NCBI GenBank assembly: GCA_024666565.1
Contig: CP088295.1
Span: 2,542,001-2,606,000 of the forward strand
Direction: 5' to 3'
DNA from: Svornostia abyssi
GTDB taxonomy: Bacteria > Actinomycetota > Thermoleophilia > Solirubrobacterales > Solirubrobacteraceae
Length of the DNA: 64,000 nt
Shown here: in pieces, positions 18,259 to 25,728 of the stretch
Layout of the letters: every line of letters starts with the position of its first letter
Position numbering within the stretch: position 1 is the stretch's first letter
Notes under the pieces: generated by a model
The model's input: the letters and a program-made list of their open reading frames with translations, nothing else
Database searches by the model: none
What the model was told of the DNA's origin: nothing
Translations under genes and position numbers: made by a program

Positions 18259-18789
18259 TCACCGTGGCCTCGGGTGGTTGTAACCATGGGGCTTGAGGCC
18301 GCCTGGGATCAGCAGCGTCGGGCCCAGATTGGCCTGTAGTAGTGCCAGCGCGCAGGTCTGCCCGTAGGCCAGCAGCACCGACGGTGTTGGCGATCCGGGG
18401 CCGGCGTTCGACATGGTCGCTCCGCGGACGAAGCGCACGCGTCCGGCGATGAAGCAGATCGCCGTGGCGGCGGCGGTTGCCTCGCGCCACCACTGGGTGT
18501 CGGTGCGGGCATGCACGAGCGCGATGCCGCTTCCGTGGTCGGCCAGCTTGCGCATCCACAGATCGATCCCGCGTCCGTAGGGCGGGTTCATCCACACCAG
18601 GCCCTGCCAGGGCTGGGTGAGTCCGTCGTCGGCGCGGGAGAACGACCGCTCGGCCGGGATCCATGGCAGGCCGCCGGGCGGCGCGCAGACGTCGAGGTCG
18701 AAGCGCAGGCCGAGCGCTTGGAAGATCTCCGGTGGGGTGTACCACTCGACCGAGCTTCCGACCGTGAGCTTGTCGTAGCGGGCGCTCAC
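18259..18789 (-). CDS. phage-type DNA N-6-adenine methyltransferase
   Basis: A 176-residue protein of the phage Dam-like DNA_MET family. It has the N-terminal EWYTPPEIF, the segment FDLDVCAPPGGLPWIPA, the catalytic NPPY motif within VWMNPPYG, and a C-terminal GRVRF segment. It would methylate adenine and could protect the element from restriction or mark replication. Its start overlaps the stop of the replication-relaxation gene (ATGA-type overlap at 18786-18789), so it is in the leftward operon. Length is typical of the family. Confidence 0.88.
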   Translation of the reverse strand: MSARYDKLTVGSSVEWYTPPEIFQALGLRFDLDVCAPPGGLPWIPAERSFSRADDGLTQPWQGLVWMNPPYGRGIDLWMRKLADHGSGIALVHARTDTQWWREATAAATAICFIAGRVRFVRGATMSNAGPGSPTPSVLLAYGQTCALALLQANLGPTLLIPGGLKPHGYNHPRPR

Positions 18790-19691
18790 GCCGTGGCCTC
18801 CGACACCATGCGCCCGGCGACCTCATCGAAGTGCCAGACCACGAACAGCTTTGCGGCGAGCGGATCAAGACCACCCAGCGCCGTTTCGAGTTGGGCGGCG
18901 CGATCTAAGTGCGGGGCGGTGAACACCACGCGTGGATAGGCACCGTGGGCGCGCTGCTCGGTGCCGGTCAGGAGGTGCTCGAGGTAGCGCTTGGCCTTGG
19001 CGCGAATGCGCGCCGGTGATTCGGTGGCGAGGTCGACCTCGACGAAGTAGCGGTCCTGGTGAACCGGCCCGGCGAGCACGGCGAACAGGTCCGGCTTGAG
19101 GGTGACCAGCCCGCCGTAGGCGCCGGGGAACCGGCGCCAGCAGCCCGGCTCGGTCTGGATGCTCGCGATCTCCAGTTCGCCGTGGGCGGTGTGCTCATGC
19201 AGCTGCACGAGTAGCTCGGTGACGGCGAGCGTGTGGGCCAGTGTGTCGTAGCTGGTTGCTGCGATGGGCTTCTTGCGTCCGGGCGAGATGAGCCGGTGAC
19301 CGGCGGACTCCAAGCGGTAGACGATCGATGAGCTCCCGGCTCTCACCCCGCCAAGCCTGCGGCCGAGCCGGCCGATGAGTTTTTGCGCTTCTAGTCGGTG
19401 GAGCGCGCGCCGGGCCGCTCGAGCGTGGGCGTCGCTTGGGTCCTCCGAGGCCCACAGCCTGCGGGCAAGCTGGGTGCCAGTCGCGAGGCGTGTCGAAGCG
19501 ATGAACCGCACCACCGCCCAGTCCTGATCGGTGAGCTCTGAACTGATCTCGCGGAGGCGGGAGGCCGACACGCGGTGGACATGGGGAGGGGTCCCATTAG
19601 TCCTGGCCCCTATCTGGACCGAACCCGCGCCGGTGCGGGCATTCTGCGCGGGTCCGCTCAACGCGGTTGGACGGGCGATCGGACCGCTCAT
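18786..19691 (-). CDS. replication-relaxation family protein
   Basis: A 301-residue protein. A winged-helix region (about residues 50-140: LTDQDWAVVRFIASTRLATGTQLARRLW, then ALHRLEAQKLIGRLGRR) is followed by a nuclease-like half with HTLAVTELLVQLHE, LKPDLFAVL and FVEVDLATES, which places D and E residues as in the replication-relaxation / Rep-like family of Firmicutes and actinobacterial mobile elements. It would start element replication or relax DNA at an origin for transfer. It overlaps the TraD-like gene stop by 4 nt, so the two are translationally coupled. Confidence 0.82.
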   Translation of the reverse strand: MSGPIARPTALSGPAQNARTGAGSVQIGARTNGTPPHVHRVSASRLREISSELTDQDWAVVRFIASTRLATGTQLARRLWASEDPSDAHARAARRALHRLEAQKLIGRLGRRLGGVRAGSSSIVYRLESAGHRLISPGRKKPIAATSYDTLAHTLAVTELLVQLHEHTAHGELEIASIQTEPGCWRRFPGAYGGLVTLKPDLFAVLAGPVHQDRYFVEVDLATESPARIRAKAKRYLEHLLTGTEQRAHGAYPRVVFTAPHLDRAAQLETALGGLDPLAAKLFVVWHFDEVAGRMVSEATA

Positions 19692-21859
19692 GACGCCCTC
19701 CCGATCTGCGTGATCTCATCCGAGAGGTCGCCATCTGGGGTCGAGGATGAGCCGTCCAGGTCGGATGCCAGGCCGCCGTAGCGCTCGGCGGACAGCCGGC
19801 GGATCCGGTCGGCCTGCCCGGTCACGGGCGCGGGTGCTTCGGTGACGCCGGTCATGACCGATACCGCGCTGCCGCGGCCTCCGGCGACTCTGGCTGCGAC
19901 CTCGAATGGACGCAGGCCCTGGAGGTCGGCTGCGGTGATGCCGGGAAGCTCACGCGCGATGCGCTCGGCCTCCTGGTGGCCTTGCCGGAACGCGACCAGC
20001 GTGGCCACGTTGGTGAGCAGGCTCGCGCGCATGCTCTCGGGCAACCTCCCAAGTCCCTGGGTCGCGACCGACACGCCGCAGCCAAGCCCACGCGCTCGTT
20101 CGAGCAGGTACTCAAGTCCGAATGGAAGGCTCGCGATGGTCTGCAGTTCGTCGACGACGAGGAAGACCGGATGGCGCTGTGCGGGTGGGAGTGCGGATCG
20201 CTGTTCGATCGCGCTCCACACCGAGTACACGATGATCGCGCCGAGCAGCCTGGTTGCGGGTTCGCCGAGGCTGCCAGGGCTGAGACTGACGATCAGCCAC
20301 TTGCGCTCGGTAAGCAGGCGCGGGATGTCGAGCTTCGGTGCGTCTTGGGCGAGTACATGGCGCAAGGCCGGGCGAGATAGCAAGCTGACCAGGCGACTGG
20401 CGGGGGCCTGCACGTGCTGCACCTGCTCGGCTGCCGTGAGCGCTTCGAAGCGTGCCCATTCGAGTGTGAGCATCGGGTCGGTGAGACGAGCCACCGCCTG
20501 CCGACGAAATCCTGGATCTCCGAACAGGCGCATCCAGTCGCTCAACACCGGCTTGGGTTGAGCTGAGAGCGTGGCAAGTCCCAGGCGCAGGTACGACTCG
20601 GTGCGTGGTCCCCAGTGGTCGCGGAAGATCGCCCCGAGCGCGCCGAGGATCACATCGGCTCGGAGATCCGGGTCACCGGACGAGAACAGGTCAAGGCCAG
20701 GGACCGGGCTGCCAGCACCGGGATCCAGCACGACGATCCGATCGGCATCCTCCGGTCGGACCCGGTCGAGCACATCGGCGGCAAGATCAGCCTTCGGATC
20801 GATAAGCACGCCGCCGTAGCCGTGCTCGATATCGGAGAGTGCCCCGCGCGCCAGTGCTACGGATTTCCCAACACCGCTCGGGCCGACATACAGGCTGTGG
20901 TGTCGGGCCGCTTCGGCTGAGAGCGCGACCGGACGCTCCCCGCGACCATCGCGCCCAACGAACAGCGCACGTCCGCTGCTGGGCACCCCGCTGGGTACGA
21001 GCAGCCGGCGCGAGACACCGGCCTCGACTCCCGCGATCAGGTCGTCTCCAAGTGGCCATGCGAGCAGCGGCAGGATCTCCTCAGCGCTGAGCCATCCCCG
21101 CCGCTCGAACGTCGATGGCAGCGCAGTGGCGGATGCTTTGCCCGACCTCACGAGCATGCCTGCCCCCACGCGCCTGCGTCCCCGAATCACTCCCTGAACG
21201 TGCTCGGATAGTTCGCGGGCTCGATCAGGCTCGGCATGAACCACGAGCAACCCGGTGATGCGAAACCCGGGTTCCTGCACTCGCTGGGCGAGCGCACGGT
21301 CACGAATCCGCTCCTCGCTGTTCTTGGTTGATACGTCCGTGCTCGCGAGCGGTGCGCTGGTGCCGGGGCGCAGCGCCCACGACAGCCGTACCTGTTCTCC
21401 GGGCCTGAGCGCTCCGAGCCCCGAGAGCAGCGCCCGGCTTGACGCCACAACGTCGTCCGAGCGCAGCAGCGCGAGGGTTGGCGGCCAGAACCGAACCGCG
21501 AGGCCGGCCCGTCCACCGGACGGACCTGTGGCCTCATCGATCCGCGCCCCCGGAAGCGAGGCCTCGAAGTGACCCACAACCGAGCCGATCGCCGCCTCCG
21601 GAATCTGGATCAAGTGCCGGATGCCATCAGGACCCGCGCCCACCTCGACGATGAGCTCGTGCTCGTCAGACAAGCCAGCGAGCGATCTGAGTGTGGCCGC
21701 GGCGTCGGTAGCAGTGGCACCCGCCGGAAAGCGCAGCAAATAGACCTTGCGACTCGCGCGCATCCGCCGTTCGCGGGTGTGCTCATGGACCACGATCGTG
21801 GCGAGAAGCGCGGTGCCGCCTCCGGCGGCCACGAGGGCTGGGAGTAGCTCACCGTTCAT
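19688..21859 (-). CDS. TraD/VirD4-like conjugative coupling ATPase
   Basis: A 723-residue ATPase with an N-terminal transmembrane helix (about residues 8-24), a basic linker, Walker A GPSGVGKS (about residues 326-333), a VLIDPKADLAADVLDRV segment, Walker B VFLVVDELQTI and a sensor motif VATQGLGRLPESM. This matches type IV coupling proteins that pump DNA in conjugation. Start 21859 is used because the membrane helix directly follows, and it overlaps the small ORF upstream (21849-22010). No other secretion-channel gene is visible, so the element is probably mobilisable rather than self-transmissible, or transfers double-stranded DNA by this one ATPase. Confidence 0.86.
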   Translation of the reverse strand: MNGELLPALVAAGGGTALLATIVVHEHTRERRMRASRKVYLLRFPAGATATDAAATLRSLAGLSDEHELIVEVGAGPDGIRHLIQIPEAAIGSVVGHFEASLPGARIDEATGPSGGRAGLAVRFWPPTLALLRSDDVVASSRALLSGLGALRPGEQVRLSWALRPGTSAPLASTDVSTKNSEERIRDRALAQRVQEPGFRITGLLVVHAEPDRARELSEHVQGVIRGRRRVGAGMLVRSGKASATALPSTFERRGWLSAEEILPLLAWPLGDDLIAGVEAGVSRRLLVPSGVPSSGRALFVGRDGRGERPVALSAEAARHHSLYVGPSGVGKSVALARGALSDIEHGYGGVLIDPKADLAADVLDRVRPEDADRIVVLDPGAGSPVPGLDLFSSGDPDLRADVILGALGAIFRDHWGPRTESYLRLGLATLSAQPKPVLSDWMRLFGDPGFRRQAVARLTDPMLTLEWARFEALTAAEQVQHVQAPASRLVSLLSRPALRHVLAQDAPKLDIPRLLTERKWLIVSLSPGSLGEPATRLLGAIIVYSVWSAIEQRSALPPAQRHPVFLVVDELQTIASLPFGLEYLLERARGLGCGVSVATQGLGRLPESMRASLLTNVATLVAFRQGHQEAERIARELPGITAADLQGLRPFEVAARVAGGRGSAVSVMTGVTEAPAPVTGQADRIRRLSAERYGGLASDLDGSSSTPDGDLSDEITQIGRAS

Positions 21860-22010
21860 CGCGCTTGCCCTCCCGCTTGGCCCGAGCCTTGGCTTCACGC
21901 TCGCGCCGCTCTCGCATGGCCCGCTTGGCCTGCAACCAGAACACCAACGCGAGCTGCTCATGATCGATCTCGTCCCGCGGTACCCCTTGCACCTTGATCC
22001 GTCTTGCCAC
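21849..22010 (-). CDS. small basic protein, 53 residues
   Basis: A GTG start at 22010 follows a strong ribosome site (ggaaaggaggtgagcta). The product begins VARRIKVQGVPRDEIDHEQL, then LALVFWLQAKRAMRERRERE, and ends in a very basic helix. It overlaps the TraD-like start by 11 nt, so it is the first gene read into the transfer cassette. Likely a nucleic-acid-binding helical protein or translational coupler. No family is recognised; the ribosome site and overlap are the support. Confidence 0.62.
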   Translation of the reverse strand: MARRIKVQGVPRDEIDHEQLALVFWLQAKRAMRERREREAKARAKREGKRDER

Positions 22011-22095
22011 TAGCTCACCTCCTTTCCACTTATGCTCAACATCTACTGTCTTTTATGCGTGAGCCCATTGTCTGATCGCAAGGCCTTTCGATCCT

Positions 22096-22141
22096 CAGCG
22101 CCGGTCGCAGACCTTTGCCCTTGACAGAGCGACCGGCGCTG
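22096..22141. repeat. perfect 13-bp inverted repeat, possible oriT/origin or terminator
   Basis: cagcgccggtcgc at 22096-22108 is the exact reverse complement of gcgaccggcgctg at 22129-22141, with a 20-nt loop. It lies in a 165-nt gap between the small-membrane-protein genes and the transfer cassette. No T run follows on the minus strand, so a simple terminator is less likely. Next to a coupling ATPase and a replication-relaxation gene, a transfer or replication origin is possible. Confidence 0.5.
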
Positions 22142-22175
22142 GAGCGCTGCACAGCCCCCAGAAGTGGCCGCACCC

Positions 22176-22334
22176 TCAGCGACGGGTGAAGAACCAGACC
22201 GCTCGCGCGCCAGCGACTGCCAGTCCGACTGCGACCGCCGGCCAGACCAGCGCGTTGACCGTCGCGACGATGATCGGCCCGCTCACCGCTGCCGCGACAA
22301 GCACGACCGCCGTCCACACCAGCAGCTGCTTCAT
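22176..22334 (-). CDS. small membrane protein, 52 residues
   Basis: The frame starts MKQLLVWTAVVLVAAAV and ends in VWFFTRR. It contains two hydrophobic helices separated by a short SGPIIVATVNALVWP turn, so it is a small inner-membrane protein. Its ATG overlaps the stop of the 104-residue gene upstream (ATGA). It is the end of that sub-operon. Small membrane proteins of this sort are common next to coupling ATPases in actinobacterial elements; the function is unknown. Confidence 0.6.
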   Translation of the reverse strand: MKQLLVWTAVVLVAAAVSGPIIVATVNALVWPAVAVGLAVAGARAVWFFTRR

Positions 22335-22645
22335 CGCCGATCTACCTCGCGGGCCGTGCCCTCGATGAAGTCCTCGCGCGAGACCTCGACCATCTCGCGG
22401 ACCGCCCGATGGCGCAGTGCAATCAGGTCACGGACCGCCGCGTCACGCTCGGCGTCGACGCAATCCAGCTCGCTGGCGTTGCCGCGGAAGAAGCCCAAGA
22501 GCACGCCTCCGAGACGCCACAACCCCCACAGCAAAGCGACCACAAGCGCCACTGCGAGCGCGGCCGCGAGGATGTACGGCAGGACCGCCGCGGCGATCGC
22601 GACAAACACGACCACGGCAAGCACCTCGTCACCGTCATCGCTCAT
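22331..22645 (-). CDS. membrane protein with C-terminal helical cytosolic tail
   Basis: 104 residues: a short acidic N-terminus (MSDDGDEV), a 45-residue hydrophobic stretch long enough for two helices (VLAVVVFVAIAAAVLPYILA, then ALAVALVVALLWGLWRL), and a charged helix (DAERDAAVRDLIALRHRAVREM). It overlaps both neighbours by 4 nt, giving a chain of coupled genes. No family is recognised. A role as an accessory to transfer or a superinfection-exclusion protein is only guessed from context. Confidence 0.58.
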   Translation of the reverse strand: MSDDGDEVLAVVVFVAIAAAVLPYILAAALAVALVVALLWGLWRLGGVLLGFFRGNASELDCVDAERDAAVRDLIALRHRAVREMVEVSREDFIEGTAREVDRR

Positions 22646-22956
22646 GACAGGCTCCGACTCAGCCGCACAGCCCGGTCTGCGATCGCTTCCGTGTAGCGAT
22701 CCGCCACGTACTGCAACCGCCCGGCGTTGTGCGGCGCGTGCTGCGCCAGCGCCGCTTCGACGACACCCAAGTGAGCCGTCTCCATGAGTGCAACGGTGCC
22801 GACGTAGCCGACGGCCTCGACCTTCGCCGCCTCAACCGACGCAGCTTGACGAGCTCGCTCGACCTCAACGCGAGCGGCCCGGTCCATGCGCGCAACGGTC
22901 TTCGCGGTCCGGCGGTCCAACGCGCTTCCACTGGCGCGGATCGGGAGATCAGACAT
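22642..22956 (-). CDS. hypothetical helical protein
   Basis: 104 residues, almost all predicted helix (RTAKTVARMDRAARVEVERARQ, then VEAVGYVGTVALMETAHLGV and RYTEAIADRAVRLSRSLS). There is no signal peptide or long hydrophobic stretch. It overlaps genes on both sides (ATGA at 22642-22645; start inside the end of the HTH gene). Comparable small helical proteins occur in actinobacterial integrative elements, but I do not recognise a named family. Confidence 0.55.
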   Translation of the reverse strand: MSDLPIRASGSALDRRTAKTVARMDRAARVEVERARQAASVEAAKVEAVGYVGTVALMETAHLGVVEAALAQHAPHNAGRLQYVADRYTEAIADRAVRLSRSLS

Positions 22957-23122
22957 CGGCGCCTGCCTCCAGCCGCTGCCGGACGTAGCGAACCGTCGTG
23001 CCACTGTGCCGGGCCACCCGGCGCATCGCTCGCCGGGGCTCAGCCCCGCGATCGACGAGCCGCCGAACCGACGCCTGAACAACAGCTTCCTCGGCGGCTC
23101 CGACTTCATTTCCAAGTCCCAT
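22949..23122 (-). CDS. small HTH protein, first gene of the leftward operon
   Basis: 57 residues starting MGLGNEVGAAEEAVVQASVR and containing AMRRVARHSGTTVRYVRQRL, a compact helix-turn-helix like those of excisionases and small phage regulators. The start at 23122 has gcgaggtg 6 nt upstream, which is why the longer frame was not used. It heads the leftward operon ending in the integrase and is divergent from the 287-residue gene at 23233, a natural spot for the regulator or recombination directionality factor. Confidence 0.5.
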   Translation of the reverse strand: MGLGNEVGAAEEAVVQASVRRLVDRGAEPRRAMRRVARHSGTTVRYVRQRLEAGADV

Positions 23123-23216
23123 CCGTTCACCTCGCTTGTGCGCCCCGAACCCGATGCCGGGGACAGCAAGAGCCTCGAGGCCGCGACAGGACCGGCGATA
23201 GGCCACAGAGTGGGCA

Positions 23217-23222
23217 TATACT
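23217..23222 (+). promoter_or_regulatory. -10-like TATACT ahead of a probably leaderless gene
   Basis: TATACT sits 11 nt before the GTG start at 23233 and no ribosome site lies between them. In actinobacteria this spacing usually means that transcription begins at or near the start codon, giving a leaderless mRNA. The -35 element is not clear. Confidence 0.4.
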
Positions 23223-23232
23223 GGGCACACTG

Positions 23233-24096
23233 GTGACCGAGGACGCTCCACCAACGTCGGGCGATGACGAGCTTCAAGGCCTCATCGGCTCGCTGCGACT
23301 CGTGCTTCGGACGGGACTGCCGCTGCAGCCCGATGCAACACCCGACGAGCTGCTCCACCTATCCGCTGTGGTCGCCCGCTCCGTCGACCCCGGCCAGCGA
23401 CTCGCACGCGTCGACGCTCTCGAACGGCTCCTGCGAGCAGAACTCAAACAACTTGGCCTGGTCGGCCTGCGCAAGCCTGCCCAAGCCCTGTTCGGGTTCG
23501 GCGCCAGCGCCGGTCTGACACTCACAGATCGCAGGCACAAGGCCGCCACGCTGGCCAGCTACGAGCTCAACCACTTCCGCAAACGCATCGAGCCCAAGAT
23601 CTGCCGACAGCTCGCCTGGCAGCTGCATCAGGACGGACTGCAGTATGTGCGCAGGACGGGGGATGGCCAGCCGCTTGCGGCGTCAGGTCCGACCCCAACG
23701 ATCCACGAGGAGCACATCGACCGCCCAGACGCGGCCGAGAAGGAAGCGCTGCTCTCCCGTATCTGGTCCGACGTCTACGGACTGCGGTCTGAACTAATTC
23801 TCCGTGAGGCAGCCCGCGACGACCCCGAGCTCGCTCATCAATTCACCGAGGCTGAGGCAGGGAGCGAGTGGTACCTGGCGCGCCTACTGACAAACCTCGA
23901 CCGCTACATGGATCGCTACGGCGCGACCATTCTCCACGGGGCTGCTGAGCATGACGCGAGGTCACTGATTCGGTTGGCGGGATGGACCGGCGACCTCACC
24001 GAGCCTGAGGCCCGTGATCTTCAGTTCCGGCTAGCCAGATCGGGTGAGTGGGATAGGGCGACGTTCATCGCGCGCTCACGTCCGGTCGATGCATGA
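23233..24096 (+). CDS. hypothetical helical protein of the mobile element
   Basis: 287 residues, soluble, mostly helical with an acidic N-terminus (VTEDAPPTSGDDELQGL). It has conserved-looking segments ELLHLSAVVARSVDPGQRLA, LYDLR-like helices and GSEWYLARLLTNLDRYMDRYG. The N-terminal half resembles proteins found at the divergent position of actinobacterial integrative elements, possibly regulators with an XRE-like relic. No catalytic motif is visible. It is the only rightward gene next to the transfer operon and shares its divergent promoter region. Confidence 0.6.
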   Translation: MTEDAPPTSGDDELQGLIGSLRLVLRTGLPLQPDATPDELLHLSAVVARSVDPGQRLARVDALERLLRAELKQLGLVGLRKPAQALFGFGASAGLTLTDRRHKAATLASYELNHFRKRIEPKICRQLAWQLHQDGLQYVRRTGDGQPLAASGPTPTIHEEHIDRPDAAEKEALLSRIWSDVYGLRSELILREAARDDPELAHQFTEAEAGSEWYLARLLTNLDRYMDRYGATILHGAAEHDARSLIRLAGWTGDLTEPEARDLQFRLARSGEWDRATFIARSRPVDA

Positions 24097-24147
24097 TGCT
24101 TAGGCTGCACATGACGGTTTGTCCTCGGGCCCGTCCTGTCAGCCGCG

Positions 24148-24783
24148 ATGCAATCACCACGCGCCAAGTTCTTCACTGCCGCAGTCGTAAGCGTGGTCGG
24201 AATCGTGTTGCTGGCGACTGCCTGGGCAAGCGCGAGATTCGCCGCGAGCCTATTCCCATCCGACACTCGGGACCTGGATCGACTCGCCGCGGCCGGCGAA
24301 GCTTTCGGGGCTGCGAGCGCCGTACTTTCGGCGCTAGCAGTCATCGGGGTTCTGCTTACACTCCAGCAACAGCGTCGACAGAACGTCCTGTATCAGGAGG
24401 AGTTCCGGGCCACCAAAGCGTCGCTGCGCACCAACTCTGAGGTTGCCGTCAGGCAGCTTCACGCTGGCCTCTTGGCCCTCGCGCTGGCCGACCAAGACCT
24501 TCTGTCGGTTTGGCCGACGACCGTTGACGAGCCGCCGCGGAGAACCAAACAGAGCCTCTACTCGAACCTGGTGGTTTCCCACTTTCAGACCATGTATGTC
24601 CTCGGGTACGTCGACACGCCGACGATGTACGCGAACCTCCTTGAGCTATTCGCTAGCGACATCGTCCGCGAGTTCTGGACCGAGGTGTCGTCGGTTAGAG
24701 CCGACCTCGAACCCTCGGCCGATCCGCTGATAGCGAGCTTTATCGCCTTGTGCGACAGGGCGGCCGCCGTTTATACTGAATGA
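24148..24783 (+). CDS. DUF6082-like membrane protein
   Basis: 211 residues with an N-terminal transmembrane helix (about residues 9-30), a second (residues 54-74: ASAVLSALAVIGVLLTLQQQ), then a cytosolic helical domain with RQLHAGLLALALADQDLLSVWP and FQTMYVLGYVDTPTMYANL. This two-helix plus 'FQTMYVLGYV' layout matches DUF6082 proteins of actinomycetes, whose role is unknown. It is followed by two genes on the same strand (24806, 25063), the second of which is DUF6879-like, a combination seen in actinobacterial regulatory clusters. Confidence 0.72.
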   Translation: MQSPRAKFFTAAVVSVVGIVLLATAWASARFAASLFPSDTRDLDRLAAAGEAFGAASAVLSALAVIGVLLTLQQQRRQNVLYQEEFRATKASLRTNSEVAVRQLHAGLLALALADQDLLSVWPTTVDEPPRRTKQSLYSNLVVSHFQTMYVLGYVDTPTMYANLLELFASDIVREFWTEVSSVRADLEPSADPLIASFIALCDRAAAVYTE

Positions 24784-24805
24784 TGTTTAACTAAGGAGAT
24801 CGTCC

Positions 24806-25069
24806 ATGGCGCCGCTTCAGTTCGTTCGCAGACTCGGAAGGGATCCAAAAGCGCGTGACGACGGAGGGTTGCAACAGAGCCTGGCCGCAAAGTCCTGTCC
24901 TGACCTTTGGCTCTTGAGCGACGGCTCTATCGCGGCAATCGGGCGCATCGCTCCCGATGACCTGCTGGGCGAGGCTCCTTCGGATCTCTACCTAGACGAC
25001 TCCGAACGTATGGTCGTGTTACCCAGGGAAGTCGTTGAGATGGCCCTTGAGGACCTTCGGGGATGCTGA
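24806..25069 (+). CDS. small hypothetical protein upstream of DUF6879-like gene
   Basis: 87 residues with a clear ribosome site (aaggagatc) 5-10 nt ahead of ATG. The sequence contains DLWLLSDGSIAAIGRIAPDDL and RMVVLPREVVEMALEDL, a compact alpha/beta protein. The stop overlaps the next start by 7 nt, so it is co-translated with the DUF6879-like protein. Proteins of similar size and 'LLSDGSxAVIG' core accompany DUF6879 genes in actinomycetes; function unknown. Confidence 0.68.
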   Translation: MAPLQFVRRLGRDPKARDDGGLQQSLAAKSCPDLWLLSDGSIAAIGRIAPDDLLGEAPSDLYLDDSERMVVLPREVVEMALEDLRGC

Positions 25070-25635
25070 CCCGCACGGAGCTCGGGCTGGCCCAGCGCGT
25101 GACGCTTGACGAGTTCGATGCTGCCTTCGATCGTTTGTCGGAGGCAGCGTTGGTGATCCGCAAGGTCGAGGTGCTTCAGGACTACGTTGAGGCTGACAAC
25201 CCGGCGTGGCAGTTGCTCGTTGCCGGCCGCTGGGATGATGCCGTGGCCAAACTCGACGACTTCTATGAGGAGTCAAAGGAGTACTACGACGGACTGGCCG
25301 CCCGCGGCGCGGTGCTTCGGCGCTTGCGCCTGCTGACACGGCCACTGACCCGGTACGTTCAGTTTGAGCTCGAGGCGTATCGGATAGCGAGTGAACTGGG
25401 TGAACAAATCTCCATCCTCGACTGCACCGGCGGAGGCTTGGGCGAGTGGTCGGATTGCCTGATTTTCGACGACGCTGGACTACTGCTGCACGACTACGTT
25501 GACGGTGTTCTCGTGGGCGGCTCCCTCGTTGAGGACGAGGTAGTCATCGCCCGGTACCGCGAGCGCTTTGACCGTTCCAGCGCGATGGCGACGCCCTACG
25601 CCGAGTACTACAGGACCGCAACTCAATCAAGGTGA
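25063..25635 (+). CDS. DUF6879-like protein
   Basis: 190 residues. The core has AWQLLVAGRWDDAVAKLDDF, a middle helix with RLRLLTRPLTRYVQFELEAYRIASELGE, and a C-terminal beta region with CLIFDDAGLLLHDYV and ATPYAEYYR. This is the arrangement of DUF6879, usually paired in actinomycetes with small proteins or XRE regulators. It contains no recognised catalytic site. It overlaps the preceding gene by 7 nt and ends the rightward set before a convergent HEPN-motif gene. Confidence 0.76.
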   Translation: MLTRTELGLAQRVTLDEFDAAFDRLSEAALVIRKVEVLQDYVEADNPAWQLLVAGRWDDAVAKLDDFYEESKEYYDGLAARGAVLRRLRLLTRPLTRYVQFELEAYRIASELGEQISILDCTGGGLGEWSDCLIFDDAGLLLHDYVDGVLVGGSLVEDEVVIARYRERFDRSSAMATPYAEYYRTATQSR

Positions 25636-25728
25636 TGCCACATTCGGCTCTCCACGAGCTGCCCGGCGGGGCCTTGGCTGTCCGCTCGGGCTGAGCACGA
25701 CTCCGAACACGGCGGCCCCTACCGTCGA

